From positions 60,452,566-60,516,565 of the forward strand of contig OX411547.1 of assembly GCA_948146395.1 (NCBI GenBank): a stretch of 64,000 nt of DNA, read 5' to 3'. How positions within the stretch are numbered: the stretch's first letter is position 1; each line of letters starts with the position of its first letter. This document shows, in pieces, positions 40,301 through 44,145 of the stretch. A program made the translations under genes and the position numbers. The DNA is from Fragum whitleyi (taxonomy: Eukaryota; Mollusca; Bivalvia; Cardiida; Cardiidae). The notes below the pieces were generated by a model. That model ran no database searches, had not been told where the DNA came from, and saw only the letters and a list, made by a program, of their open reading frames with translations.

Positions 40301-41718
40301 CCACGCCCATTTACCCATTCCCACACAGCAATATTTTAGACTAGTCCAAATTGAAAGAATTTGCAGACGACAAATTCAAGTTGATTAAATTTTGATTTGT
40401 CTTGTCTTTTATGCCAGAAAACATTGTAGATAATGAAGAAATTGCTTGATAAAAGCAATTTCTTCATTTTTCACAATGTTCTCCAAAGGTATTTACTTGA
40501 GAGGCGTAAAAAGGAGTGATTGTGTGGTAAAGGGTTAAATCCATGTTTTTCATTGGATCAAAATTTCTTGAACAACTTTGAAAGAGGGTCACCCAAGGAT
40601 CATTCCTGTGAAGTTTGGTTGAAATTCATCTAGTAGTTTCTGAAGAGAAGATTTTTAAAGAAAAAGTTTATGACCGCATGCACGGACGGACGGACGCACG
40701 ACAGACACAACGCCATGACAATAGCCCCAGTGGCTTTCAGCCAGTGGAGCTAAAAATAAGTTTTCGTTGTTCATGAAATGAGATATCAATTGATCTTACA
40801 CTGTAACAAAGGATGTTTTCCATGTCAATACCAACAAAGAATTACAAAACATGAATAAAATGCAAAATAAATGTGACCCCTCACACATATAGAACATATC
40901 TAGGTAGTGTGTAAAGTGTATAGCCTAAAATTGCCAAAAAATTAGTACATTGTGTATTATGTCCATCAAATACCATTTCGTAACTCAGGTAAGCTTCCCT
41001 AACCCTGAGTGGGATGACTAGCAATCTATCTTCCAAATTATACAGTTACTGTATTTCTCCTAATAAACAATCCCAGGAGCTATACATAACATGGTCAGGG
41101 AGCTTTAATTTAGTTTGCACTTTCTGATTTAAAAATTCATTCAAACTGATGTATTTTCGGCCTTTTTCCCTTTAATTCGAATGGAAATTCCTCAAAAAAA
41201 TCATATAAATGATTGTTTAGTGGAAATTCATCTAAAATTAAAGAAGAAATCTCAAAAAGTTTATAAAATTTAGGCATTTAAAGTGGGTTTTCTTAGTTAA
41301 CAAGAGCACCACCTACGGATGCCTTTGCTCCGCTGTTGAGTGCTGGATGTTAGAAAAAAAATCTAAGTAAAAAAAGGGGCATAATTAGCTAAAAAATTCA
41401 AATGGAGTTATCCCCCTGGATAGTTTAGATTGCTCTTTTGATGGTGAACATGTGTGCCAAGTTTCAAGTGAATGCCTTCAGTAGAACCAGATATATAACA
41501 AAATGTCAAATGTTTTTGCAAGACCACAAGGACAACAAAACCAAGGCTAAAGCAATACCTCAGGTTTTCTCTGAAAACAGCTCAGATGAAAATGTAGGGG
41601 TTCTACTATTAAGGAGGGCACTTTTATTAGAGGAAATACGGTAATACTACTCACCATCATTCCCTCCTATGTTGACATCAAAGAAGCACCTCTGTCTGTG
41701 TTTAGGAGTTCCCTCCAT
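1289..41718 (-). CDS. PPIG: SR-cyclophilin (PPIG/NKTR-like), whole gene, 3' end outside window
   Basis: Eighteen exons on the minus strand join in frame into 972 codons without a stop. Residues 11-178 form a complete cyclophilin domain: [36 protein letters not shown] and TPHLDGKHCVFG are visible. By alignment to cyclophilin A from memory, the catalytic or binding positions are R68, F73, M74, Q76, Q124, F126, L135 and H139. The CypA Trp121 position is His134, as in vertebrate PPIG and NKTR. Downstream come Lys/Ser tracts, RPEEIPDVP (267-275), GEKVKGRG (310-317), TPPHW (333-337), a 273-residue acidic-then-RS region and WKPGQKPW (804-811). The family isomerises X-Pro bonds and sits in nuclear speckles with the splicing and Pol II machinery. 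Invertebrates probably carry one co-orthologue of PPIG and NKTR; the C-terminal WKP motifs lean towards NKTR. Confident on family, not on which paralogue name. Confidence 0.93.
1434..1594. mobile_element. Fold-back MITE (AAGGTAGTGGACC family), copy 1
   Basis: About 155-bp palindromic element. The left end AAGGTAGTGGACCTG is mirrored by TTCTACCTT on the right, with a central inverted GGTTTCC...GGAAACC. Five copies occur in the window (1434, 2372, 23262, 27049, 34774). Confidence 0.75.
2088..2335 (-). CDS. PPIG: Exon 17 of SR-cyclophilin
   Basis: Encodes [38 protein letters not shown], a short RS block ([20 protein letters not shown]) and a KKKKKIE end. The chosen acceptor is TTGAAATTTCAG at 2336-2338. 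Three other AGs inside the exon (near 2317, 2305 and 2293) also keep the frame, so the 5' edge could be shorter. Donor GTAATT. A fold-back MITE begins only about 36 bp upstream of the acceptor. Confidence 0.82.
2372..2524. mobile_element. Fold-back MITE (AAGGTAGTGGACC family), copy 2
   Basis: A second copy of the palindromic MITE, ending GGGCCCTGTACCTT. It sits immediately upstream (in gene sense) of the exon 17 acceptor, so the intron's branch-point region is at or inside the element. Confidence 0.7.
2716..5175 (+). mobile_element. Helentron/pearl-like element, composite
   Basis: Starts AACAAGAGGACC with a small hairpin (GGACCAAGATGGTCC), then the subterminal repeat GCTCACCTGAG at 2744-2754. 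Its exact complement CTCAGGTGAGC lies in the 3' hairpin at 5159-5169, followed by TAAAAA. Inside is an array of about 168-bp units (AAGCAAGGTTAAAG anchors at 3551, 3719, 3886, about 4057, 4230) that looks like a nested second element with its own GACGCC microsatellite (4417-4470) and end hairpin (about 4485-4520). Confidence 0.75.
5173..5840. other. Intron 16 sequence without a gene
   Basis: Begins with a truncated element start (AAAGAGCCCTAAGAGGGCC then GCTCCACTGAC) abutting the preceding element's 3' end. The rest is AT-rich intron where I see no exon or recognisable repeat. Confidence 0.6.
5840..6081. mobile_element. piggyBac-like MITE B, diverged copy
   Basis: Left end CTCTTGTCATTCTGAA after TTTA; right end TTCTGCATGACAAGGG before TTAA (6082-6085). 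Same family as 9703-9941, with the left target TTAA decayed to TTTA. Confidence 0.65.
6269..6387 (-). CDS. PPIG: Exon 16 of SR-cyclophilin
   Basis: Encodes [18 protein letters not shown] then [19 protein letters not shown] and DIT. It is the one stretch of this half that is neither charged nor RS-rich: hydrophobic and glycine-rich, with no motif I recognise. Assigned from phase continuity (2 in, 1 out) and good splice sites (ATTTGACAG, GTGGGT). Confidence 0.8.
6447..6560 (-). mobile_element. tRNA-derived SINE, 5' half
   Basis: The minus strand reads GCCGCTGTTGTAGCACAGTTG, a tRNA head with an A-box-like TAGCACAGTTGG, followed by the SINE body that includes the complement of CAACCCATTGGTGG. 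The 3' part of the SINE is absent. Confidence 0.65.
6880..7088 (+). repeat. Element fragment (ACAAGAGCAC...TGGCTGTTGAG)
   Basis: Starts ACAAGAGCACTGCCTAC and ends near CTCCGAAAACAGACGAGCT. The same module recurs at 41299-41590, and its end motif recurs near 60000. Looks like another pearl-like subfamily with a single core unit. Confidence 0.55.
7198..7433. mobile_element. MITE G (AGCCTGTGTG ends), copy 1
   Basis: About 236 bp with inverted ends AGCCTGTGTGCAACATTTCC and GGAAATGTCCTGCACAGGCT. Further copies at 11301-11536 and 39035-39260 share the interior (CTCTGACCAGCxTGTGCA, ACAGTATGTG). Confidence 0.75.
7693..7791 (-). CDS. PPIG: Exon 15 of SR-cyclophilin (WKPGQKPW motif)
   Basis: Encodes [18 protein letters not shown] then [24 protein letters not shown] echoes the TPPHW motif of exon 11. 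Tryptophan-Lys-Pro motifs of this kind also occur in the C-terminal half of NKTR (from memory, not checked). Acceptor TTGTTTCAG, donor GTGAGT. Confidence 0.88.
7855..8013 (-). mobile_element. SINE body fragment
   Basis: Contains GGAGCACCTTACAATGGATT and CAACCCATTGGTGG, the body of the same SINE family as at 20035 and 57276, but the tRNA head is missing. Confidence 0.6.
8473..8575. mobile_element. piggyBac-like MITE B, left fragment
   Basis: TTAA at 8469-8472, then CCCTTGTCATGCTGAATCC and the family interior (GGAATATTCCT, CAGCCTGCACATATGTG). I could not find the matching right end. Confidence 0.6.
9111..9331. mobile_element. piggyBac-like MITE A, copy 1
   Basis: Flanked by TTAA on both sides (9107-9110, 9332-9335). 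Ends CCCTTCCCTGTTTTACAAAA and GCAAAGGG. The interior carries a hairpin GAAGAAATTGCTTG...GAAGCAATTTCTTC. TTAA duplication with CCCTT ends is the piggyBac hallmark. Confidence 0.75.
9405..9560 (-). CDS. PPIG: Exon 14 of SR-cyclophilin (second short RS block)
   Basis: Encodes [36 protein letters not shown] and [16 protein letters not shown]. It continues the basic RS character and ends in a probably helical KKLEEAAR. Acceptor ATATTGCAG, donor GTATGA. Confidence 0.9.
9703..9941. mobile_element. piggyBac-like MITE B, intact copy
   Basis: Perfect TTAA on both sides (9699-9702 and 9942-9945) and a perfect 15-bp inverted end CCCTTGTCATGCTGA / TCAGCATGACAAGGG. 239 bp, no coding capacity. Lies in intron 13. 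Confidence 0.85.
10085..10903 (-). CDS. PPIG: Exon 13 of SR-cyclophilin (RS domain)
   Basis: The largest exon, 273 residues. The first half is acidic and polar ([18 protein letters not shown] and similar); the second half is an arginine-serine domain ([32 protein letters not shown]), ending [12 protein letters not shown] domains are phosphorylated by SRPK and CLK kinases and drive speckle localisation (family knowledge). Acceptor GTATTGCAG, donor GTAGTT. The opposite strand carries a 189-codon open frame that is only a shadow of the repeats. Confidence 0.95.
10904..11300. other. Intron 12 sequence, nothing recognised
   Basis: AT-rich intron to the right of exon 13. A short inverted pair (TGATATCATTTGCC and AAATGATATCAGGCA, about 11017-11056) is the only structure seen. 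Confidence 0.5.
11301..11536. mobile_element. MITE G, copy 2
   Basis: Ends AGCCTGTGCACGGCATTTC and GGAAATCTCACGCACAGGCT; the interior matches copies at 7198 and 39035. Confidence 0.75.
11692..11757. repeat. Hairpin repeat (CAGCTTGAAACAG), diverged
   Basis: Imperfect palindrome: GGTTCAGCTTGAAACAGTTT pairs with AACTGTTTTGAGCCAAGCC. A tighter relative occurs at 20993-21061. Confidence 0.5.
12177..12248 (-). CDS. PPIG: Exon 12 of SR-cyclophilin (AAAG microsatellite coding)
   Basis: Encodes SEEEEEED then [15 protein letters not shown]. The basic part is written by an AAAG microsatellite. The acceptor reads TTTGTAGTAG, so two AGs 3 bp apart can be used; the right edge is 12248 or 12245 and the outcome differs by one serine. 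Donor GTAGGT. Phase 2 to 2 with either acceptor. Confidence 0.85.
12813..14060 (+). mobile_element. Helentron/pearl-like element with 145-bp array
   Basis: AACAAGAG start, 5' hairpin GGGCCATAGTGGCCC, subterminal GCTCACCTGA. The core is about seven units of 145 bp (GTCTACAAGGTTTTTCTAA ... GACCAAATTTCAGGTTGAT). A GACGACACACGACG microsatellite follows, then a 3' hairpin CTCACCTTGAGCAC-TTC-GTGCTCAGGTGAG and AGCTAA. Chained minus-strand open frames across the array come from the repetition, not from a gene. Confidence 0.8.
14315..14679 (-). CDS. PPIG: Exon 11 of SR-cyclophilin (TPPHW plus RD/RE repeats)
   Basis: Begins [20 protein letters not shown]; (S/E)-x-TPPHW is shared with PPIG and NKTR. 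It then runs into Arg-Asp/Arg-Glu/Arg-Gln dipeptide repeats ([17 protein letters not shown] and similar), a charged low-complexity type common in splicing factors. Acceptor CTTTATAG, donor GTTAGA (weaker than its neighbours). Confidence 0.92.
15308..16889. mobile_element. Inverted-repeat element with doubled ends
   Basis: The unit TCCTAATTCCGACACCC occurs twice directly at 15308-15324 and 15329-15345, and twice inverted at 16856-16872 and 16873-16889. Further single copies sit inverted at 16493-16509 and direct at 16529-16544. No transposase frame. It fills most of intron 10. Confidence 0.7.
15805..15825. repeat. Poly(T) run, 21 bp
   Basis: Uninterrupted T homopolymer inside the inverted-repeat element; read length here may be unreliable. 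Confidence 0.8.
16940..17010. repeat. Short palindromic MITE fragment (TATAGACTTAGATCAG)
   Basis: GTATAGACTTAGATCAGACTG pairs with GGCTGATCTTAGTCTATAC around a short loop. Related palindromic pieces lie near 5985, 14130 and 61140. Confidence 0.6.
17089..17308. mobile_element. piggyBac-like MITE A, copy 2
   Basis: Left TTAA (17085-17088) and CCCTTTCCTGTTTTACAAAA intact. The right end is decayed to CAGCAAAGTGTTCTA. Ends 25 bp from exon 10. Confidence 0.7.
17333..17423 (-). CDS. PPIG: Exon 10 of SR-cyclophilin (G-x-KVKGRG motif)
   Basis: Encodes [18 protein letters not shown] then [20 protein letters not shown] is the equivalent in the vertebrate family. Acceptor ATATAG, donor GTAAGT; it ends in phase 0. 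Confidence 0.92.
17520..17695. mobile_element. MITE A relative, diverged
   Basis: CCCATTACCAGATGACAAAA left end, GGAATGGG right end and the shared GACCCTTCCAATTTGAAAG interior relate it to the variant at 40314-40534. Target duplication not clear. Confidence 0.45.
18100..18231 (-). CDS. PPIG: Exon 9 of SR-cyclophilin (RPEEIP motif)
   Basis: Encodes an acidic start ([18 protein letters not shown]) followed by [20 protein letters not shown]. RPEEIPxxPxNxFLxR is a PPIG/NKTR signature found outside the isomerase domain. Acceptor GTTACAG, donor GTAAGT, phase 2 to 2. Confidence 0.93.
18370..18998. repeat. Fold-back repeat unit, copy 2
   Basis: Counterpart of 365-1015. The palindrome at 18844-18986 has about 60-bp arms with very few mismatches (GTTTATTGGGGTATAAAGTG mirrored by CACTTTATACCCCAATAAAC; centre AACGCCC-TAC-GGGCGTT). 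Would form a long hairpin in the gene's pre-mRNA. Confidence 0.8.
18999..20030. other. Intron 8 sequence, little recognised
   Basis: Contains a hairpin AAGAAGAAATTGCTTTTGAC / AAGCAATTTCTTCTTTTT near 19310-19360, like that inside MITE A. Otherwise no exon or repeat boundary seen. Confidence 0.5.
20035..20287 (-). mobile_element. tRNA-derived SINE, near full length
   Basis: The minus strand begins GCCGCCGTCATAGCGCAGTT (tRNA head with A box TAGCGCAGTTGGTAGCG). The body follows (complement of CAACCCATTGGTGAGAGAC) and it ends in a simple CATTCAATCATTCAATC tail. Family widespread in molluscs; formal name not assigned here. Confidence 0.75.
20993..21061. repeat. Fold-back hairpin repeat
   Basis: GTTGTAACTCCCTATA-AACA-TATAGGGAGTTACAAC is an almost perfect stem, flanked by the looser pair GGCTCAGCACGAAACA / TTTTCACGCTAAGCC. 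Confidence 0.65.
21330..21478. repeat. Imperfect inverted repeat
   Basis: GATATGAAGAGAGTATTTCAT and TGGAGGTATG on the left mirror CATACCTCCATGAAAT and AATCTCTTCATCTCTTA on the right. Fold-back element of about 150 bp. Confidence 0.5.
21724..21901 (-). CDS. PPIG: Exon 8 of SR-cyclophilin (Lys/Ser low-complexity)
   Basis: Two lysine runs flank an acidic serine tract ([19 protein letters not shown]). The same order, K-rich then S/D/E-rich then K-rich, follows the isomerase domain in vertebrate PPIG and NKTR. It is likely a nuclear-localisation and CK2-type phosphorylation region (inference). The plus strand shows a long shadow reading frame caused by the T-rich complement. Confidence 0.9.
22600..22837. 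mobile_element. hAT-like MITE (CAGGGGCC ends), no clear TSD
   Basis: CAGGGGCCGAGGTT on the left matches the complement of AACCTTGGGCCCTG on the right. The interior is palindromic (GATAATATTAATAAGTTGTTA and its complement). CAGGG termini suggest hAT; flanking 8-mers do not match. Confidence 0.5.
22997..23142 (-). CDS. PPIG: Exon 7 of SR-cyclophilin (end of isomerase domain)
   Basis: Encodes [19 protein letters not shown], then [18 protein letters not shown] and [11 protein letters not shown]. It closes the cyclophilin fold (last strand V-T-I-S-N-C-G-E-L) and contains the catalytic-pocket His139. Acceptor TATTTTCAG, donor GTATAA. Confidence 0.95.
23262..23418. mobile_element. Fold-back MITE (AAGGTAGTGGACC family), copy 3
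   Basis: Diverged ends, but the centre GTTTCCTAATGATTTCATTAGGAAACC forms an almost perfect hairpin. Lies 120 bp upstream of exon 7 in gene sense. Confidence 0.65.
23569..24819 (+). mobile_element. 168-bp-array element (TATCCCCCGCCGAA ends), copy 1
   Basis: Starts TTCAACAAGCAAATTCG with a small hairpin CAAATTC/GAATTG, then TATCCCCCGCCGAA (23596-23609). The exact complement TTCGGCGGGGGATA is at 24804-24817. The core has seven units; GTATGTATAT anchors at 23717, 23885, 24053, 24221, 24389 and 24557 are exactly 168 bp apart. A GGAC microsatellite (24717-24768) separates core and 3' hairpin. Confidence 0.85.
24755..25664. repeat. Tandem duplication, two identical 455-bp copies
   Basis: 24755-25209 and 25210-25664 appear identical base for base. 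The unit spans the 3' end of the 168-bp-array element and the 5' start of the next element. The junction shares GGA with both breakpoints. Confidence 0.9.
24954..26522 (+). mobile_element. Helentron/pearl-like element, start duplicated
   Basis: AACAAGAGGACTATGATGGTCC start at 24954 and again at 25409 (within the 455-bp duplication), subterminal GCTCACCTGAG. The end near 26475-26522 is a disrupted hairpin (GAGCACTTTGTGTTCAGGTG followed by GTGCTCAGGCGAG) and ATAAAAAA. Core units of about 160 bp carry GGTCTTGATATGAACAAACT. Confidence 0.7.
26797..26826 (-). CDS. PPIG: Exon 6 of SR-cyclophilin (30-bp microexon-like)
   Basis: Only 30 bp, encoding (I)TTKPTPHLD(G). This is the segment with His134 where cyclophilin A has Trp121. 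Acceptor TTAACAG, donor GTAAGT; phase 2 in, phase 2 out. The sequence matches vertebrate PPIG here almost residue for residue, as recalled. Confidence 0.94.
27049..27203. mobile_element. Fold-back MITE (AAGGTAGTGGACC family), copy 4
   Basis: The best-preserved ends: CTTAAGGTAGTG and CACTACCTTAAG are perfect complements. 155 bp. Confidence 0.75.
27210..28620. other. Intron 5 sequence, nothing recognised
   Basis: AT-rich sequence with no exon-like frame, tandem array or clear terminal repeats that I can see. Confidence 0.5.
28625..29110 (+). mobile_element. Pearl-like element, single core, decayed end
   Basis: Starts AAAACAAGAATGGCCCTAG then AACCTGAG, with the core phrase GAAGGGTCACCCAAGGAACA and an AGCTCACCTGAGCAC end without the second hairpin arm. 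Confidence 0.55.
29619..29706 (-). CDS. PPIG: Exon 5 of SR-cyclophilin ([14 protein letters not shown])
   Basis: Encodes [20 protein letters not shown] then KDTNGSQFF. It carries A114, N115, Q124 and F126 of the proline-binding pocket. It ends in AT, completing an isoleucine codon with the first base of exon 6. Acceptor ATTTTCAG, donor GTAAGT. Confidence 0.96.
30450..30535 (-). repeat. tRNA-like sequence, probably SINE head or tRNA relic
   Basis: The minus strand reads AAGTGATAGCTCGGTCGGTT (A box) and, further on, AAGTTCAAATC (B-box like). Stems are not good enough for a functional tRNA; I cannot assign a family. Confidence 0.4.
30819..30863 (-). CDS. PPIG: Exon 4 of SR-cyclophilin
   Basis: A 45-bp exon encoding [14 protein letters not shown], the conserved G-x-G-G-x-S-I-Y-G loop of cyclophilins. 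It has a T-rich acceptor ending TAG and a GTAAGT donor. Too short to show as an open frame; it was found by homology and phase (1 to 1). Confidence 0.95.
30905..33696. mobile_element. Inverted-repeat element hosting nested insertions
   Basis: CAGGCTGTCTACC at 30905-30917 and its perfect complement GGTAGACAGCCTG at 33684-33696. Both inner flanks carry ATATAGGAGTTTTAATAGGAATA repeats. The interior is occupied by pearl-like elements (31362-33577). A diverged relative lies at about 51945-52160. Confidence 0.65.
31362..33577 (+). mobile_element. Helentron/pearl-like elements, short copy plus 165-bp array
   Basis: AACAAGAGGGCCTTTGGCCC start; GCTCACCTGAG (31388-31398) pairs with CTCAGGTGAGC (31945-31955), closing a short unit at 31963. 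A further array of about eight 162-167-bp units follows (GCTCCGCACCTGGTGGCC anchors at 32013, 32509, 32996, 33163, 33327). It ends in a second hairpin GAGCAC-TTC-GTGCTCAGGTGAGC at about 33547-33570. Confidence 0.75.
34030..34049. repeat. C-run followed by CA repeat
   Basis: A run of C followed by ACACACACAC; low-complexity intronic microsatellite. Confidence 0.7.
34480..34760 (+). repeat. TGACCTTGACC-rich pearl-like fragment
   Basis: Repeats of ATGACCTTGACCTTG with an end region of GGACAGACGACAGG. The same core occurs at 37040-37130 and 59450-59860. Confidence 0.5.
34774..34932. mobile_element. Fold-back MITE (AAGGTAGTGGACC family), copy 5
   Basis: CAGGTAGTGGACCTGTCATAG left, GAACAGGTCCAATACCT right, with a central GGTTTCCTAATG / CATTAGGAAACC hairpin. 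Confidence 0.7.
35080..35187 (-). CDS. PPIG: Exon 3 of SR-cyclophilin (catalytic Arg)
   Basis: Encodes [20 protein letters not shown] followed by [15 protein letters not shown]. It contains the catalytic arginine (R68) and the F73-M74-Q76 substrate-pocket residues. The longer EKG...KSELPLHY loop is typical of large multidomain cyclophilins compared with cyclophilin A. Acceptor TTATTTCAG, donor GTAAGT. Confidence 0.96.
35325..36880 (+). mobile_element. Helentron/pearl-like element with 155-bp array
   Basis: AACAAGAG start, hairpin AGGCCCATGAGGGCCT, subterminal GCTCCACTGGC (35352-35362) whose perfect complement GCCAGTGGAGC is at 36865-36875 in the hairpin CTGGCC-TTT-GGCCAG. A second start AACAAGAGGACC lies inside at 35534. 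The core is about eight 155-bp units (ATGGTTCAGGAGGAGATGTC), then a GGACGGACGCACGC microsatellite. Plus-strand open frames starting MVQEEMSFK repeat with the array and are not a gene. Confidence 0.8.
36990..37220 (+). mobile_element. Short pearl-like element (ATGCCCCCG subfamily)
   Basis: ATGCCCCCG near the start and CGGAGGCAT at the end are near-complementary; it ends in the hairpin-like GATCTATCGATGCGGAGGC then ATAAAAAG. The core is TGACCTTGACC-rich, followed by a GACAGACGGAC microsatellite. Confidence 0.55.
37225..38107 (+). mobile_element. Helentron/pearl-like element with 165-bp array
   Basis: 5' hairpin AGCTGTGAATAGCT, subterminal CTCCACAGGC; 3' end GGCCTTCGGCCAGTGGAGC. Three core units of about 165 bp (CATATAGAGAAATGACCTC). 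Contains the uninterrupted TTAA site (37854-37857) that is filled in the sister copy at 39505-40757. Confidence 0.7.
38552..38626 (-). CDS. PPIG: Exon 2 of SR-cyclophilin
   Basis: Encodes [11 protein letters not shown] then [15 protein letters not shown], a textbook cyclophilin stretch. It is bounded by an ATATTTCAG acceptor and a GTAAGT donor, and enters and leaves in phase 1. A glycine codon is split across the next junction. Confidence 0.95.
38736..38958. mobile_element. piggyBac-like MITE A, copy 3
   Basis: TTAA on both sides (38732-38735, 38959-38962), ends CCCTTTCCTG and CAGCAAAGGG, interior hairpin of AGAAGAAATTG. Lies about 100 bp upstream of exon 2 in gene sense. Confidence 0.8.
39035..39260. 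mobile_element. MITE G, copy 3
   Basis: AGCTTGTGTGTGACATTTCC left end and AAATGTCAGGCATAGG diverged right end; the interior shares CCAGCCTGTGCAGCCGCACA with the other two copies. Confidence 0.65.
39505..40757 (+). mobile_element. Helentron/pearl-like element with 165-bp array, interrupted
   Basis: 5' hairpin AAGCCATGAATGGCTT, subterminal CTCCACAGGC, four units about 165 bp apart (anchors 39640, 39805, 39971, 40134), a GGACGGACGGACGCACG microsatellite and a GGCTTTCAGCCAGTGGAGC end. A piggyBac-like MITE sits inside at 40314-40534. Confidence 0.75.
40314..40534. mobile_element. piggyBac-like MITE A variant, nested
   Basis: Ends CCCATTCCCACACAGC and TGTGTGGTAAAGGG, flanked by TTTA (40310-40313) and TTAA (40535-40538). 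The uninterrupted sister element reads GCCCATTAAATCCATG at 37850-37865, which shows one TTAA duplicated on insertion. Confidence 0.85.
41299..41590 (+). repeat. Element fragment (AACAAGAGCACC module)
   Basis: Same module as 6880-7088: AACAAGAGCACCACCTACGG, TTTCAAGTGAATGCCTTCAG, and a TTTTCTCTGAAAACAG end. Lies 65 bp from exon 1's donor. Confidence 0.55.
41655..41718 (-). CDS. PPIG: Exon 1 (start codon) of SR-cyclophilin
   Basis: Encodes [21 protein letters not shown] and ends in phase 1 before GTGAGT. RCFFD is the first cyclophilin beta strand. The ATG is directly preceded by TTTAAACACAG, which could be a splice acceptor, so the 5' UTR may lie in a separate upstream exon. The short basic N-terminus before RCFF matches the family length. 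Confidence 0.9.
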
Positions 41719-42176
41719 CTGTGTTTAAAACAAGAGAGCTAGAGTCATAATGTACACTACCACACAAATTGCTGAGCTAAAAATGTAGGGGTTCTACAAT
41801 TAGGGAGGGCACTTTTACAGGGCTTAGGCTAGCTTTCAAAATTTGGGAGTCATTGACCCCTTGAACATACACCCAATCACAATGGTTCACCTTGACGCTC
41901 CATGCTCAGGTGAACTAAAAACGATGAAAAAAGTAATAATTCATCACCAAAAAAATCTGGATTATATTAAAAACAGATATGATGAATGGTTTTATTTACT
42001 GGATGCTACTGAGTAAATTTGTGGAAGCCTCTGTCCTGGGTGGAGACCCGACTCACTGCTCAGTGACATTAAGTGTCCCTCTGCTACACTGCCCTTTTCA
42101 AATCCTAGCTAGAGCACTGTCCAAGTCTGATTTTTCATAATAAGAGAATGTTATGGACAGAAAAAAATGCTTGTTT

Positions 42177-42551
42177 CAGGGTTCGTGTTTGACCCTTATA
42201 CCGAGGGTTTGACCAAAAAAAAATCCCACTTTGACCCTCAAAAATTTTATGCAGGGGGTCATCTGACCAACTGAATTTCAGGTGGTGCAACCTATGCAAT
42301 ATCAAAGATTATACAGATCAATTGTTTCCTTCATACTATTAAAAAAAGATCTATATTAATGACACAACATAAACAATAAAGTGTGTTTTACTTTACACTT
42401 TATTGTTTGTTGTTTCATTAATATGGAATACTTAAACAACTGATAAGTTTTCATGTTTTGCTCTTTTTTGACCCCTTCAAAACCAGTTTTGACCCCCAGA
42501 ATTTTAAGGGGTCAATGACAAACAAAATTAAAAAAGCTAGCACAAGCCCTG
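42177..42551. mobile_element. hAT-like MITE (CAGGGTTCGTG ends)
   Basis: CAGGGTTCGTG left and CACAAGCCCTG right are complementary at 9 of 11 positions; CAGGG is the usual hAT terminus. A central palindrome CAATAAAGTGTGTTTTAC / ACTTTACACTTTATTG. The flanking 8-mers do not clearly match. Confidence 0.5.
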
Positions 42552-42554
42552 TGT

Positions 42555-44130
42555 TACAAGTAATTTCTTATATTCTGTTGGTTTCTTTACCAAAAGACAA
42601 TAGTTGACAAGGGTTAAAATTGACGCAACAGAGGTAACAGTGAAAGGAACCTTAAAAAGCTGTACTATATATCAAAAGGTGTGCATGAATAAACAAAAAT
42701 TGGAACAAATGGGGCATTATCTGCATGATTTTGGGCAATGATCCCATACCTCTTTGATCCATGTTGCAGTGTCAAAAGTATTAACATCAGGAACTCTGAG
42801 CTTTTTTATTTTGAAGTTTGGAAAATGCCAAAGGCATCAATTTACTATCAGTAAGGTCCTTCACCAAATTCAAAATCATCTGCATGCCATCAAAAAGGCT
42901 GTATTGTGTATTGAAGTTTAAATAAGCACAGGGTCCAAAGAATTCAGAAAAGGGCACTTGTCGCGCAGGGGAAGTGACTTGTAATATTTGCTCATCCTGC
43001 TTTGACTGTCACTCTCCCTATGACAGAGGGATCTTTACAAAAAAAACTTGTTTTACAAACATGGCGAAGGACCCAGAAACATTTTAGGCGCAAATAATAT
43101 CATCATTGATTTCTTTGCTTTAAGAGAGAAAAACTTATAAAATTAGTAACAATAAAATTATGGGCCTAAATAGGTTGGTTAAGTCCTCTCAATCTGTCAG
43201 TGTTTTCAGTGCTTTGATTTTTAAGCCAAAATTCTGAAATTAACATAGATTCCGAGATTAACAGAGTTAAAAAAAATAAGATATCATTTCAAGTCATAAT
43301 GTAACAGTCACTTGTGTTTTTTTCCCAAAAAATAATAACAGACATAATTTGATGGGTCGAACATTCTTGGGTATGAATAAGCAGAAAACTATTTTACTCT
43401 TTGTGCTTTTAAAACAGGAAAAATACAAAATATTCAGGTAAAATGAGACAAACTACCAATAATTTTTTTGAATCCTAAGATCATCTTTTCTTCCTCTCAA
43501 TTGATACAATTTGTAAAAGAGAATTTGCGCTTTCTAGCGTTGCCAAAAGGCGTAGAGGATGGAGTCTAGACCTTTGTAAACTTAACGATTAATGTTTGTT
43601 TTCGTTAGAAAGTTGACAAGAACGGTGTTTTTACATGTGAAAAAAAGGTTTTACTGTTTAAACAGCTTTTGTGTGCAGAAAATAGTGTCGGACATTTGGA
43701 CTGACGATATGGTAAAATTTATCAGTCCTAGGGGATTTTTGTCAGACATGTCCGACGGTCCTTTGCCATGACTGGTTAATCTGGTATGGTCATTTATAAG
43801 TGAAGACAAAAAGAAAGTACAAAATAATAGTCAAACAATTTAAATTCCAGAACTAAAATACCAGAAAAATTATCCAGATGAGCAAAAAAACATATTGCTA
43901 ACATACAATCAAAATATCATGGAATTTTTCATGTACAATTAAACAATCAAAGTATCGACTGTTTTCAGGTCAGATTGATGCAAACTTATATCTCCATTGA
44001 GTTGTTGGGAGCCTCTTTTCTGTATTTTATCTATATTACCCTGACACTACATATTATTTTTAAGTGTCAAGAATTCTTCACTCTTCTAAGGGCAGATGCC
44101 TGTCTTAGTATTTTCACTTGTTCTTCTGAA
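42555..44130. other. Upstream flank, no gene seen
   Basis: Between the hAT-like elements. An inverted pair ATGGCGAAGGACC (about 43062) and GGTCCTTTGCCAT (about 43757) hints at one more degraded element; no coding frame is supported. A promoter for the SR-cyclophilin gene could be here, but I see no firm signal. Confidence 0.4.
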
Positions 44131-44145
44131 TTTCTTACTCATAAA

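Noticed and set aside
43062..43770. Inverted ATGGC(G/A)AAGGACC pair
   Set aside because: Only 13 bp with one mismatch and no target duplication found; too weak to call an element.
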